This document shows positions 23,617 through 35,744 of a stretch of 64,000 nucleotides of DNA, in pieces; within the stretch, counting starts at the first letter, position 1; each line of letters begins with the position of its first letter. The DNA comes from Cornus controversa (Eukaryota; Streptophyta; Magnoliopsida; Cornales; Cornaceae), in assembly GCA_026545225.1 (NCBI GenBank), contig CM048845.1:83045033-83109032 (forward strand), written 5' to 3'. The notes below the pieces were generated by a model, which saw only the letters and a list, made by a program, of their open reading frames with translations, had not been told where the DNA came from and searched no databases. Position numbers and translations under genes: made by a program.

Positions 23617-26040
23617 TGTTGACCAAGGTTTCAACCAAAGGTTATTTAGGTGATTTTGATGATAACAATCTATTGTAGTATAGATCTAATAAGGTTATTG
23701 GAGTGTGCATATTACAAGGTATCAAATTAGCTCAAGTATCTTAAAGGCTTTGGACTTCAAAGGGACTTACAAGAAGATATATGAAGCCACATGATCATAG
23801 AGCTCAAAGATCAATAATCAAGATCAATGACGAAGTTGAAATGAAGTCACATGATGAAGGAACCCAAGAGCATAAAGATTTGAAGATCAAAAGACTTGGG
23901 TAGGCTAGTCTTGGGTGAGTGCTTGTATTTATTGTAAAGTTACTTTGATGTATTCACATGAAAGTTATAGGATCAATGCATATAATTCATATCATTCATA
24001 AGTCCTTAGAGTATAAGCAATAGGCCATGAATTTCATTTATAACATCATGAGGCCTTTACTAAGGTTGAGTTAGATCAAGCTTTCATAAGCTTTGGAATA
24101 ACTCAATTATTAAGTCATAATTAGGACCATGTATTTCAATCATATCATTTGGAATGGTCTCTAGGATTTAGAGCAATAAGGCTTTGAATTTATATGTTTA
24201 AATCATAAAAAGCCTTATGTAATATTGAGATGATCTCCAATTGGAAATATCTTAAATACTCAATATTCACATTCAGTCAATAAACTTCAAGTTAAGTTTG
24301 AGTTTGTTGAAACCTAAGTTTGAGCTTGCTGAAACTCAACTTTCAGGCTGAAACTCAACTTTGAGCTTGTTGAAAGTTTAGTTTCAACCGACTAAAAATG
24401 CACTTTCAGCCGATTGAAAATGACAGTAAGTTTGAACGATTGAAACATTATTTTCAGCTGACTGAAACATCATTTTCAGCCAACTGAAAGTTGCTGGATC
24501 TGAATCTAATGGCTAGTTTGGTGCATTTAATACTTCCAACAACCATCTAACAGCTATATTTTTTAAAGACTCTATATATGTGAGTTTGGGGCTGTATTTA
24601 GTAGAGAGAGAAGATAGAAAGAGAGAAACTCACCTTGTGCATTTAGTTTATACATATTGTGAGTGAGTTCTACCATGAATCATTCATCTTATATCAATTG
24701 GTAGAAACTCTCTTGTAAGAAAAAGAGAAAGAGTGAACTTACATTGCATATCTATTGTTCATCTTTCATATTCATCTAGAGTTGAGCTTTCATATTGATT
24801 CATCAATTATAACTCTAGGTATGTGAGCTATCATTTGTGTATCTATCCATTGAGGGATATTCTCTATTGTACTCAAACTCTTATTCATCTTATTTGAGAG
24901 GAAGTCCAAGAGATGCTTTTGGCAAAAAGGGATTGCTTTATGGAAGCTTGTAAAGGTTCTCACTTGATCCATCAAAAGTGAAAGGAAGCCCAAGTTGTGC
25001 ACTTGGTAATGAAGTCTTGGTGAAGTATTCACCGGATCAAAGAAGACCAAGTGTTGGACTTGGCAATTGTAGAGGTTTGCTTTCCACCCTTAAGGGAAGC
25101 TTCATACTGGATACCTCAAGATGAGCTCTTGAGGTATGGACGTAGGCCGGAGTTGTCGAACCATGTAAATATCGTGGTGTTGCTTGGTTTGCATTTCTCT
25201 AACCCTTAACTCCTTTACTTAACAACATTTTATATATTTAACTTCATTATGCTTTATATATGAATGCTATGAGTTTATATGTTTTAATTCATATAAGGAG
25301 GATGGGATGAATGCCTGGAGTATGTTGATTGATTGAATAATTATTTGATTATTCATCTCCAATTAAGTTGCACACCATATGTTTGATAAAATGTCTCTAT
25401 GAACTTTAATTCCTTTTTAGCATTGGTAGACATATACTCACTTAGCTAATTTCATTCATTATCCAATGTACCATTTTATGAATGAATGAGTAGCACTCTA
25501 AGTACTTGATTAATTGTCTATGTGAGTTTTACTATTTACATTATATTCATAGATTATTGCTCAAGTACCATTTTGACAGGTTTACTCCTTTATCTTGCTA
25601 GCATTTGTTTCAAAATTGTTTATTTAATGAATGTTGTTTAAATGCTTTATATGAGGAGGATGGGATGTATGCTTAGATTATAATGGTTGAGTTGTGGAAT
25701 TGATTGTATTATAAATTAATTGAGTATTTATTTGATTACCTTTTTGCCAATCAATTTACAGTATCATGTGTTTGATTAATCACACAATCAACATTTACAC
25801 ACTACAAGTATGATACATTGTACTTTCATGAGCACTTCATTTATCATATCTACGTGATCATTTAAGTGCATGATAGGTAGAACATCCTCAATCCCACTTG
25901 TTGGATACATAAGTTTCTCAAGTGTTTGACAAAAGTCCAAACAAGCCTACTTTTGTCAAAATGAGCTCAATCGAAGAAGTTTCATCGTTTGCTTATTGTC
26001 CCTATTCACCCCCCCCTCTAGGGACAAAGTAATACACCCT
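23617..26040 (+). mobile_element. Long LTR-like fossil, Ty1/copia SIRE-like
   Basis: It starts TGTTGACCAAGG exactly where unit homology ends. It carries a TATA-like 'ctctatatatg' near 24570, repeated 'ctgaaa..cagctgactgaaa' motifs (24300-24490) and an internal diverged duplication (about 25270-25600 against 25626-25900). It closes in 'cacccccccctctaggg', a 3' feature of many long copia LTRs. The right boundary and a target duplication are not resolved. The lineage call is by resemblance. Confidence 0.55.
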
Positions 26041-26179
26041 AAGAAATTTAGCTTAAAACCCCATGCACGAATTAAAGTTATAATCTATAAAGTTGTGACA
26101 TATTATTTTATATGTTGTTTATGTGATGTTATTTAATTTAATATGTATTATTAACGCTTCCGCAATTCAGATCTAGTTT

Positions 26180-29100
26180 ACAAGGATTGAACCAGTAGAT
26201 GACTCATATTATTCTTACCTAGGGGACATGTTTTGATATTATCTTGGATTTTTAGACTATGAGTCTGTACCTTTTAAGGAGAAACCCTCTATGCTAGTTG
26301 CAGAGTTTTCTGAGATAGTAAGGTTATTACATTTTTAGTGGACTAAAGGTAATTCAATTGTCATAAGGTTGATTTATGCTTCTATTGGTGTGACTTGGGG
26401 TGATATTCTAGTATTTGATACTATCAAGGATTTCCTTGATCTGATCAAGATCAAGAAGTAATTTGTTGGCATCAAGAAGCACCTACATTGTTATTAGCTG
26501 ACAGAGCTCATGTCAGTCATAAATTATGGAAATGGTTAAGTGAGGGAGCATATCTATAAGATGTGCAAAGTTAGTTAATAAATTGAGGGAGCATAGAAAC
26601 ATATTTGAATATGATAATAAGTTACTAGCCTACATGATGATATTCTCTACCCAAGTTTATTGAGACTTTCAAGGTGAATATAATTCACAAGCGATAAAAT
26701 ATGACATTAACCAGTTTTTGGCACTTTTTGTGTCAATGAAATGGAGTGACTCAAGGGCAGTTCATTTTGCCATAAGTAATAGCCATAAGAATATTTTCTA
26801 GAAGGAAATAGGCTGCGAGAAAGAAAATTTGGCTAAACAGAAAAGTTAAAAGTAGAGTAATAAAGAAAAATGCATGATTATAGGAATGATGAATGCTGGT
26901 TATGCAAAATGAAAGGTATCAAAAGAAAGACTGTTGCAATTTTAAGATTTAGTTGAAGGAAAACAACGCATGTATGAAGATTATTGTGGTAATTTTTTAG
27001 CCCAATTAGGTAAACGTGCCTGAATATATATGATGATTGATTTAAGAGAGATCATACATGCCTCTTGTTTATCTATGGACTTGATACCTTCTGGATAAAA
27101 TCGTGCTTTGTTAGAGATAATTAATCTATACTATGACATAAGAGATTGGGGCATGTCTCTCGAAAGAGACTAGAATGTTTGGTCAAGGATGTGAACATTA
27201 GACCACTAGATTTTTATGATTATGATTTATAATTGATTGTGTCAAAGGAATGATGTAGAAGAAATGCAATTTTGAGGCTAGTTAGTCATCTGGTCTTTTG
27301 GACCTCCTTCACACTGACATTTATGGTCCATTTCCTACTCCTTCTTGAGGAGGACAGAGGTATTTCATTACTTTCATTGATTGTCTTTTAAGGTATGCTT
27401 ATTTGTACCTAATCCACCAGAAGTCTAAAACACTTGATGGGTTTAAAATATATTAGGCCAAAATTGAAAGATTATTAGACACAAAGATTAAAATTATATA
27501 ATTCAGATATTAAGAAACTTGAGTCTCGCACCATCGCTTGTCATTTCATTGAGTATCTTGAGAGATCTTTTGGTTTTGATTTTTGTTATCCCTCAAAACC
27601 TATGAAAATTGTTGAAATATATCATTGCAAAATTTATTGAAGATGTGTGAATTCAGTGAGAGTTTAGAACTTTGTAGTTTCTTTTATACTTAATGATTTT
27701 GAGGTATATGATAAATATAAGAGGTGATGATTTTTCTGAATTTTTTTCTAAGTTCATCAAATGATTCTTTGAGAGTCATTTTACCATTGTCACACATTAT
27801 GATCTTGAGTTGCATTAGATTGATGTATAGATAATGTTCCTCAATGGAGACATTAAGGAAGTAATTTACATGTTTCAACTTGAAGAATATCGTTATCTAA
27901 TGGATATACCTCAAATTCAGTGGGAGTTAATTTGTTATCTTTGTCTGATATGTTGATGATATTTTGTTAGTTAGCAATGAAATTCATGTGATACATGCAC
28001 TACAGAAAAATTTGGACTTTCTCAAAAAGTCATGTATTGATAAAATATTGAAAACTTTTGAGATGAAAAATTTGTTTACCAAGTGAGGTTCAAAGAAATA
28101 TGTTGTCAGAATAAAAGTGTCTCAATGATGATTTTGTGAGAAGTCAAGTTGATTTTAGCAAAATTTGCACATTATTTATTCAAAGGTAGTGAAGAAAGTT
28201 TTGAGGTATCTCCAGAGAACTAAATAGTTCATGTTGATCTACAAGAAATCAGACTACTTTGAGATAGTTGGTATTCCGATGCTGACTTTGTAGGTTGCTC
28301 GAGTAGTAGAAAATTCAATTCTGGATTTATTTTTATGCTAGCTCAAGGAGCTGTTCATGGAAAAACTCTAAGCAGTCTATTATCACGTTTTTCACTATGT
28401 ATGTAGAGTTGGTCAGTTGTTATGAAACAACCAAACATGTCATGTGACTAAAATTTTTTTATTGTGGATTTGAAAGTTGTGGACTCCATACACAAGCTTA
28501 TGATATTTTCTGTGATAATGAAATTGTTATAAAGTATGTGAAAGATGAAAAGTTGACCAAGCATAATAAACACATTGACATAAAGTACCTTTTGTGTGTG
28601 AGGAGGTTAAGGAAGGTCCTATTGAGGTTCCCTGTATAAAATACTATTGCAAATCCTCTCATTAAAGGTATTTAGCTGTAAATTTTTAAGGAGCACGTGA
28701 TCCGGATAGGTGTTCAAGAGTCATTGTGTTATGATGTATGATATTTATTTTATATCATGTTACTTTGCAGTTAGCTTTCAGCTTATTTTCACCTTATGGT
28801 TATACTTATTTTTTTTCAAATTTATTTACACCTTGTGGTGACAGTTATTTGCATGCACAATAAAGTTATGATGCATCGTTATTATTATCTTCATTTATAT
28901 ATAGTTTATGCACATGCTATTATGTTTGCCTAGGAATGATGTTACACTCATGAGGGTGTTAAGATTAGATGTGGGATTGGCACCATATTGGAAAATTCAA
29001 ACATAATTATTAAAGTGCCTGTGGGAGTGTTTCACACTCTATAAGGAGAGCTTGGGCTAGATATGGGATTGGTTCTATATCGATAAACCTTCATACTGGA

Positions 29101-29482
29101 TAGGAGGTTAGCAGTTTGCTGTAATATGTTTAGATGACATACCATGATGGTATGAAGTAGGACGGATAGTGAGGTGTGCGTTTAGACCACATGCAGTTTG
29201 CGTATCTCATGAAATGCAGTAAAAAACATTATATTTACTCAAATCCTAGATGTAATCAGTTTTGAGACCATGGAACTGTTTAGACTAATATATTACTTGT
29301 CTATGCATCCATGATCCACTATTGAGGAAGTTTATGGAAGAGAGTATTTTAAAGTTTCAACCCATCTGTTTCGATAATTATATTTTTCTAAAATAAAATG
29401 AGTAGCCACTCAACTTTTCTAAAGTATTGCAATCCATAGTGTCGTTTTAAAAAACTTAAAGTGCATAAACCAAGTGGGAGAT
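26180..29482 (+). mobile_element. Ty1/copia internal region fossil
   Basis: Recognisable parts in order are weak gag-like sequence, an integrase core stretch near 27300-27480, reverse transcriptase with its YVDD-type active-site stretch near 27940, and the RNase H end near 28560-28700. A long non-coding 3' part ends in a purine-rich tract (aagtgggaga) just before the LTR at 29483. The order integrase before reverse transcriptase is diagnostic for copia. The copy is heavily broken and old. Confidence 0.8.
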
Positions 29483-29969
29483 TGTTAGAATATTTTAATA
29501 AATAAAATATTTTTATTTGTGGTCCTATGCACTCTTTCTAAAATTGGATTGTAATGTAATTATTGTTACTTGATGGGTTGGGGTTATACTTGTCAATTAT
29601 AGTTTAATTGACAATATAATATTTACATCGTTCGATTGTGGTTTTTCAACTTTATTTGGTGGGATTTAATCCTAACCGATGATATCTAGGTTTCCATGAT
29701 AGGAAGGGAGACTTAGGTATTTTATTTGTAGAGAAGCCGTTCCCCACTCTTGTTGTTATAAATAAAGGTTTCATAACCCTTATTCAATCCTATCGAAAGG
29801 CAACTTTCAGAAAGGGGGTAGAGCTCTCTAAGAATCTCTTGTAGAAACAAAAAAGATATTTTTAAGGATTATATCATCAATCGGGTATGTCAATTAAATC
29901 TCCTCTATAATTAATTATTATATTATTGATTTCTACAAGTTGAGTATGGATTAAATTCGAATAGAAACA
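29483..29969 (+). repeat. 3' LTR of the copia fossil (487 bp)
   Basis: Starts TGTTAGAATATTTT after the purine tract and ends GAATAGAAACA where unit B sequence resumes ('accaccacaactta'). TATA-like 'gttataaataaagg' lies near 29756. The matching 5' LTR was not recognised. Confidence 0.75.
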
Positions 29970-30360
29970 ACCCACCACAACTTAGATGTAGAAATTAACA
30001 TATATGATTGATATTTTTCTTCTTTTATAGGGGGTTGGAAGAAGTTTTAATTTGAATTGATTGATTTAAAATGTAGGACTTTAAAAGTATAACAAAAATA
30101 AATACTACACATTAGTTTGAAATTTCAACTCAGAAAGGTAGAACAACTGGCCTCATACAATTTAATCTCTAGCTAGCGTTTTAATAGAGAAGATTTTGGT
30201 TGCCACCTTTTTGATAAGAAAAAAAAATCGTATTAACTCACACATTGACTTTCAAATTTTTACTTTAAAAAGTGAAAAAGTTCTACTATACTAAGTCATT
30301 GGTAGTGACAAGAAAAAATTAAATCATATTTAAACAAAGTGAAATATAGGGTTAATTACA
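29970..30360 (+). repeat. Tandem unit B, copy 3, second piece (shuffled)
   Basis: 29970-30128 matches 14218-14390 (including 'cttcttttatagggggttg'). 30190-30350 matches an earlier part of the unit ('ttggttgccacctt'). The order is therefore partly rearranged. Confidence 0.65.
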
Positions 30361-31092
30361 AAAATCCCGCTCAGCTTTCACAGTTTTACAAATACCACAT
30401 GGTGATCGATAAAACTAACTCCTCAACTATTTCAAAGTTACAACTTACACCATAAGTCACATAATTCTTCTAAATGGGTGATGCGCTTCTGTTCCCGCTC
30501 AACCACTCTCTCTATGTGACATAGAATTTGCCAGTTTTGTACTCCTGCTCTCGCTCTAGCACCTGTTCTCACTCTTGCTCCTGCTCTATGTGACTTAGCT
30601 TAAACCACCCTGTTAGAGTGTCATTAACATTCATATAATTTATCATTTTACCCACCAAGAAATGAAAAATAAAAAGAACATTGGTTGTAAAATGGCAACA
30701 GAACCTTTAATATTGACAAAGAAAAGAAAAAAAAGGATATATATAATACGAAATATAAATAACCCATTTATATTACGGGTCGATTCATGGATCTAAAAAT
30801 TATCCAAGGTTATTTTGATCTATAAAGAAGGGTATTATAGAGATTACAGGTCCAAAAATGTCAATTTTTTGTCACTATTGTAATTATCAGCAATGGTAAA
30901 GAGTATTTGCATATTTTTAAAATAGTATAAAAAAGTTTTGTGCAAAAATGAAAGTTCACGAAAGATTTTGTGCAAAGGAATATTTTTTGTAATTTTTTTC
31001 TTCAGAAAAAACATTCCTCCAAAGTTTATCAATATGAAATTAGAAGTTAAAAGAGTGGCATTATGTAAGGAAATAGTAGCGTTAGAAGTTCT
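30361..31092. other. Mixed spacer with a short unit-B fragment
   Basis: 30700-30870 resembles the very start of unit B ('gtcgattcatggatctaaaaat'). A pyrimidine-rich stretch 'ctcgctctagcacctgttc' lies near 30550. No gene is seen. Confidence 0.4.
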
Positions 31093-31433
31093 TGATAGAG
31101 TATTTGACTCTAATTATGAAACGTACGTGGATGTTGAGTTCAAGGTGACGTGGATAATGAATCTACTTTAACCAGGACTCAGCTATCTCCAAGAGCCAGT
31201 CTCCTACTAGGACAAAGTCTCACTTGACCGCTATAAATACAGAGTTGGTCCATATACCAGGTATGCGATTAATACCTCTGAATTTCTTCACAACTTTAAT
31301 AGCCCTTCCTATTTCTGACTTGATCATCGGAGCATAGTCGGCCGACACTGCACCGGTGGCCTTTCGACTACCCTTCTCTTGTCTTTTTTGCAGGCTGGAG
31401 TTTGACCAGTTCGGAGTGAATTTCTGCTTCATC
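31093..31433 (+). repeat. 5' LTR of the gag-only gypsy element
   Basis: 341 bp, TGATAGAGTATTTGACT ... GCTTCATCA, with TATA-like 'cgctataaatacag' near 31220. Confidence 0.8.
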
Positions 31434-31479
31434 AGTTGGCACCATTTGTGGGAAACAATCATAAACTTGATTGTTCTAC

Positions 31480-33200
31480 ACGAATTATATACGAAGCATG
31501 ATGCACCTACGATCTGGGTTAGAGAGTACGGTCGTACAATACCCTCCTGCGTAGGGCCCTCCTACTGGCCACAATCCTCCAGCGTAGGACCTTTCTGTCG
31601 GTCACAATCCTTCAGTCACACAACTGTCGTCCATGACCTTCCTAGTGGATAGGGCCCTCCAGTCGGACAGGACCCGTTTACCACCCCTGATCTTCCCAGC
31701 TGTAATGTGCCATCTGCAAGACAGGGAGGCATGCAACCCCCTAGATAGATGGATTTCCCTAGGGCACGCCCTTAATTTCCAAATGACCAGGGATTGATCG
31801 CAGTGTTGGAATACCAGGTCCGAAACTTGAATCAAAGTCTGGCCCATATACTCTAACAAAATGTGACAATTCTGCAGCGCCTCCCTCCTGTGGCGCCAGT
31901 ACCATTGCCAAGTCACCTTAGGCCTGTTGATTTAGAAGGGGATGGTGTTGGGGTGAGACAGTGAAATCCCAATAGACGACACAACTCAGAGCCGAGTAAG
32001 AGGTGGGATGAACCCCAGTCACTTAGTCCCACTCGAAAAGAACTAACCCCATGAAAACTCAGGGAGCCCAGGGGAAACTACCTATTATAACATGGAGATG
32101 CATGACCTCAGAGCCAAGGTAGAAAGCATGACCCACGCCATAAGGGGGAAGGGCCCTGCTACAATAGAGGATCTGGTCTAACAAACCAACCTCCCTTTCT
32201 CCGTAGGGATAATGAACTGTCCTTTGCCCAAGAAGTTTAAGATGCCTACCCTTGAAAGCTTTGATGGAACCAAGGACGCGCTAGATCATCTGGAGACTTA
32301 TAAGGCTCTGATGCACCTCCAAGGAATACCAGATAAAATCTTATGTAGAGCTTTTCCTACTACATTGAATGATTCTGCCCGGTCATGATTTAATAACCTG
32401 AAGCTGGCATTTGTAAGTTCCTTCAAAGAAACTGAGCCAATTATTCGTAGGCAATTTTATTGCTGCCCGAAGGCACAGAAAGCCCGCCACTTATCTCCTG
32501 AACGTAAGACAGACTAAGGGGAGTCATTGTGAGACTTTATTAATTGATTTAACAGGGAGATGTTGTAGGTCGATGCTCTGGACGACAAGGTGGCAGTTAC
32601 CGCATTCATGGGGGGCCTACTGCCTTCAAAGTTCTTGTACTCAATCTCTAAGCATCCTCCAGAAAGAATGTCCAAGTTTCTCGTGAAGGCCCAAAAGTAC
32701 ATGAACGCAGAGGATGCCTTTGATGAAAGAAAGGCAGATAGAAAAAGGGGGGGATAGTCCAATGAGGAAAATAGAGACCCCAAGTATAGCAGAATGTCAC
32801 GAGAGCAGACTGATAAAGTATCGCGTCGTGATAAAGGATATACTTTTCTACATTTAAGATGACCCAGTTGTTGTATGACCCTAAAACTAAGAACCAATCC
32901 ATCCAAGAGGTCCAGCGATAAGTATTGCAGGTTCTATCGCGAACATGGCCACGATACAGATGAGTTCATAGACTTGAAAAGGCAGATTGAAAGTCTAATT
33001 CGTAGGGGCCAACTACAAAAATACGTGGCCGGAGATGAGAGGGGAACATGGAACCGCCCATGGGATGTGGTTGGTAAAGATGATAACACTCAAAAAAATT
33101 ATCTATTGGGGGAAATCAAAGTTATCTCCGGTGGACTTGGAGGAGACAGGGGGTATATTGACTAGAGACATTAGAAGGGAGACAATTGGCCCATCTTTGG
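31480..33200 (+). pseudogene. Ty3/gypsy gag remnant
   Basis: The capsid-type region near 32220-32700 resembles plant retrotransposon gag (motif '[20 protein letters not shown]'). A later stretch near 32910-33015 has the 'CRFYREHGHDTDEFIDLK' motif that marks the end of gag in many plant gypsy elements. The N-terminal part is proline-rich. It is a fossil with several breaks. Confidence 0.8.
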
Positions 33201-33419
33201 AATGTTGAGCATCTAAGGAAGTACCACCAATAAGACTTTATTTTAAAAGTTGCCTTTACTTTAATAATTCCAGCTGAAACTTAATTTAATATCGAGCCTT
33301 AGGATCATAGTTCCGAGGTTTTTGCTCGAATAATTCTCTTTTTGTTACTAAAATATCAATAGTAGTCCTTTTGTTTCAAAATATGTTGTTATAACTAAAA
33401 CAAAAAGTAAATAAACAAC

Positions 33420-34110
33420 CATACAGGGATACACCTCTAAGGAGGGCCATTAATGAAAAAGGCAAGATGGATGAATTCCGAAAACATTGTTAAAATAGCC
33501 CTACGTGGGCACAACCCTACGGGGATACACCTCCAAGGAGGACCTTTAATGAAAATGTGGGATAGATTAATTCTGAGAATATTGTTAAAATGGCCCTACG
33601 TGGGCACAACCCTACGGGGATACACCTCCAAGGAGAGCCTTTGATGAAAAAGGCAAGATGAATTAATTTTGAAAACATTATCAAATAGCCCTACGTGGGC
33701 ACAACCCTACGGGGATACACCTCCAATGAGGGCTTTTGATTAAAAAGGCGAGATTAATTAATTCTGAAAATATTGTCAAATAGTCCTACGTGGGCACAAC
33801 CCTACGGGGATACACCTCCAATGAGGGCCTTTGATGAAAAAGGTGGGATGAATTAATTTCCAGAATATTGTTAATCAGCCTTACGGGGGCATAGCCCTAC
33901 GTGGGCACAACCCTATGGGGATACACCTCCAAGGAGGGTCTTTAATGAAAAAGACGGGATGGATGAATTTCGAATTCATTGTTAAAATAACCCTACGTGG
34001 GCACAACCTTGCAGGGATACACCTCCAAGGAGGGCTTTTAATGAAAAGGCAGAATAATTAATCCCAAAGAACATTGTCAACTGACCCTACGGGGGCATAA
34101 CCCGTTAAAA
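33420..34110 (+). repeat. Tandem array in the 3' untranslated part (7 units of about 95 bp)
   Basis: The motif 'ggggatacacctccaa' recurs at about 94-110-bp spacing (near 33428, 33522, 33619, 33713, 33809, 33919, 34016), each followed by 'ctttaatgaaaaaggc' variants and 'ccctacgtgggcac'. Hypervariable tandem repeats in the 3' part of Tat/Ogre-type gypsy elements are known to seed satellites. The same repeat is expanded at 44560-45900. Confidence 0.9.
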
Positions 34111-34209
34111 TAAATTTTATCAAATGGCGGGTAAGCCCCGCAAAGGTTGTCGCATGATTTTATCAAGAGCTGTGCTATGAAGTTTATTAATTAAAGTTTC
34201 TTAACCAAG

Positions 34210-34276
34210 TGAGTCATTGGTATAATGGCTAGGGTGAGACCATTAGAGCTTATCATCTAAGGTTCAATTCTTTTGA
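34210..34276 (+). other. tRNA-like / SINE-head-like stretch with A- and B-box matches
   Basis: TGGTATAATGG (near 34217) fits a tRNA A-box and GGTTCAATTCT (34261-34271) fits the B-box. They are about 31 nt apart, close to real tRNA spacing. Stems are poor, so this is not a working tRNA. A decayed tRNA, a SINE head or chance are all possible. Confidence 0.35.
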
Positions 34277-34319
34277 GTAACAATCATTTTTTTATATATA
34301 AATCAGGTTCTTATATACC

Positions 34320-34720
34320 AACCCAGAAGCGGCCGGTCCAAGAGGAGCTCGACAAAGGGCTGGGCCCAAGGAGAAACTTGCCCGACCAATCGGCCGGCCC
34401 AAGAGAAGCCCGACTCGGTGAAGGGCGGCCAAGCCCAAGCCCAAAGGTAGCCTAGCCTAAGAGTGACCAAGGCCAAGGCCAAGCCCTCGGGCTTGGCCTA
34501 GCCCAAGGGTGGCCAAGCATGAGGGCTGCCGGCCCTCGAGGGTGGCATAACCCGAGGGCGGTCAATCCTCAAGGGCGGCCAGCCTTTAAGTGAGGCCAAG
34601 CCCAAGGGTAGCCAATCACGAGGGTTGCGGCCCTCGAAGGAGGCCTAAGCCGAGGGCGGCCAAGCCCGAGCACGAGGGCGGCCAAGACCAAGACCAAGCC
34701 TAAGGGCTCCTAAAAAAAAA
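34320..34720 (+). repeat. GC-rich degenerate repeat block
   Basis: The words 'gagggcggccaa', 'caagcccaag' and 'ggcctagcc' recur about fifteen times with irregular spacing. GC content is far above the surrounding DNA. It lies between the tandem array and the 3' LTR. Confidence 0.8.
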
Positions 34721-34822
34721 AAAGCTTGTAGTGGTTTAAAATCTATGGGCCAAAATAGAGCCCAGTGGGCCAACCAAAGTGTCCCTAAGGCTTGATGAGC
34801 AACCCTCGTGAACAGGGGAATC

Positions 34823-35744
34823 TGATAGAGTATTTGACTCCAATTATAAAACGTACAATATGGAGGTTGAGTTCAAGGTGATGTGGATAAGGAATTTACT
34901 TTAACCAGGACTCCTCTATATCCAGGAGCCAGTCTCCTACTAGGACACAATCCCACTTGACCGCTATAAATATAGAGATAGTTCATATACCAGGTACGCA
35001 ATTAATACCTTCTGAATTGCTTCCTAGCTTTAAAAGCCCTTCTGATTTTTGACTTGATCGTCGGAGCGTAGTCGTCCGGCACTGCACCTATAGTAACCCT
35101 TGTAGACGGGTGTAAGTGGGTGGGTGTGAAGATAGACACTGGGCTGAGCTACCACACTGACAGGGTACAGGGTGCTCAATCCCACATCGCTTGGGTGTGA
35201 AAAAGGGGATGTGCTTATATGTAGTATGTTATCTTCAAATAGTATGAGGCTTTTTGGGGTAAAACCCAATAGCAAAACCATGCGGGCTCAGGCCCAAAAC
35301 GGACAATATCATACCATGTGTTGGAGCGGTGTATTACAGTTGGTATTAGAGCCTGAACCTAGCTTGAAGTGTGCCGACGAGGACGTCGGGCCTCGTAGGG
35401 GAATGGATTGTAGTAATCCTTGTGGATGGGTGTGAGTGGGCGGGTGCGAAGATAGACACTGGGTTGAACTACCACACTGACAGGGTACAGAGTGCTCAAT
35501 CCCACATCGCCTGGGTGTGAAAAAGGGGATGTGCTTATATGTAGTATGTTATCTTCAAATGGTATGAGGCCTTTTGGGGTAAAACCCAATAGCAAAATCG
35601 TGCGGGCTCAGGCCCAAAGCGGACAATATCATACCATGTGTTGGAGCGGGGTATTACAGCACCGGTGCGCTTTTGACTACCCTTCTCTTATCCTTTTTTA
35701 TAGGCTGGAGTTTGACCAATTCGGGGTGAATTTTTGCTTCATCA
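34823..35744 (+). repeat. 3' LTR of the gag-only gypsy element (TRIM inside)
   Basis: Same TGATAGAG start and GCTTCATCA end as the 5' LTR. Excluding the nested TRIM it is about 347 bp. Confidence 0.8.
35089..35658 (+). mobile_element. TRIM (miniature LTR retroelement), 570 bp
   Basis: Two 250-bp LTRs (35089-35338 and 35409-35658) flank only 70 bp of internal sequence. The primer site TTGGTATTAGAGC follows the first LTR and a purine tract AGGGGAATGGA precedes the second. LTR ends are T(A/G)TAGTAA ... TATTACA. A perfect 5-bp target duplication GCACC flanks the element (35084-35088, 35659-35663). The 5' LTR of the host element gives the empty site. There is no coding capacity, as usual for TRIMs, and the structure looks whole. 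Confidence 0.93.

Larger units (their letters stand above)
31093..35744 (+). mobile_element. Ty3/gypsy element, gag-only (TR-GAG-like), with a nested TRIM
   Basis: Parts are a 5' LTR (31093-31433), a primer-site-like 'tggcaccatttgtggga', a gag region (about 31480-33200), a tandem array of roughly 95-bp units (33420-34110), a tRNA-like stretch, a GC-rich block, a purine tract (gaacagggga) and a 3' LTR (34823-35744, with the TRIM inside). Without the TRIM the element is about 4.1 kb, the size class of plant TR-GAG elements. Apart from a very short stretch after gag that resembles the tail of a gypsy polyprotein, no pol is seen. The LTRs differ at about one site in eight to ten, so it is old and broken in many places. 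No target duplication was found. Confidence 0.75.

Noticed and set aside
35089-35658. Cassandra TRIM with embedded 5S rRNA promoter
   Set aside because: No 5S-like A, IE or C box stretch is visible in the 250-bp LTR. Only a weak 'ggtgctcaatccc' resembles a B-box.
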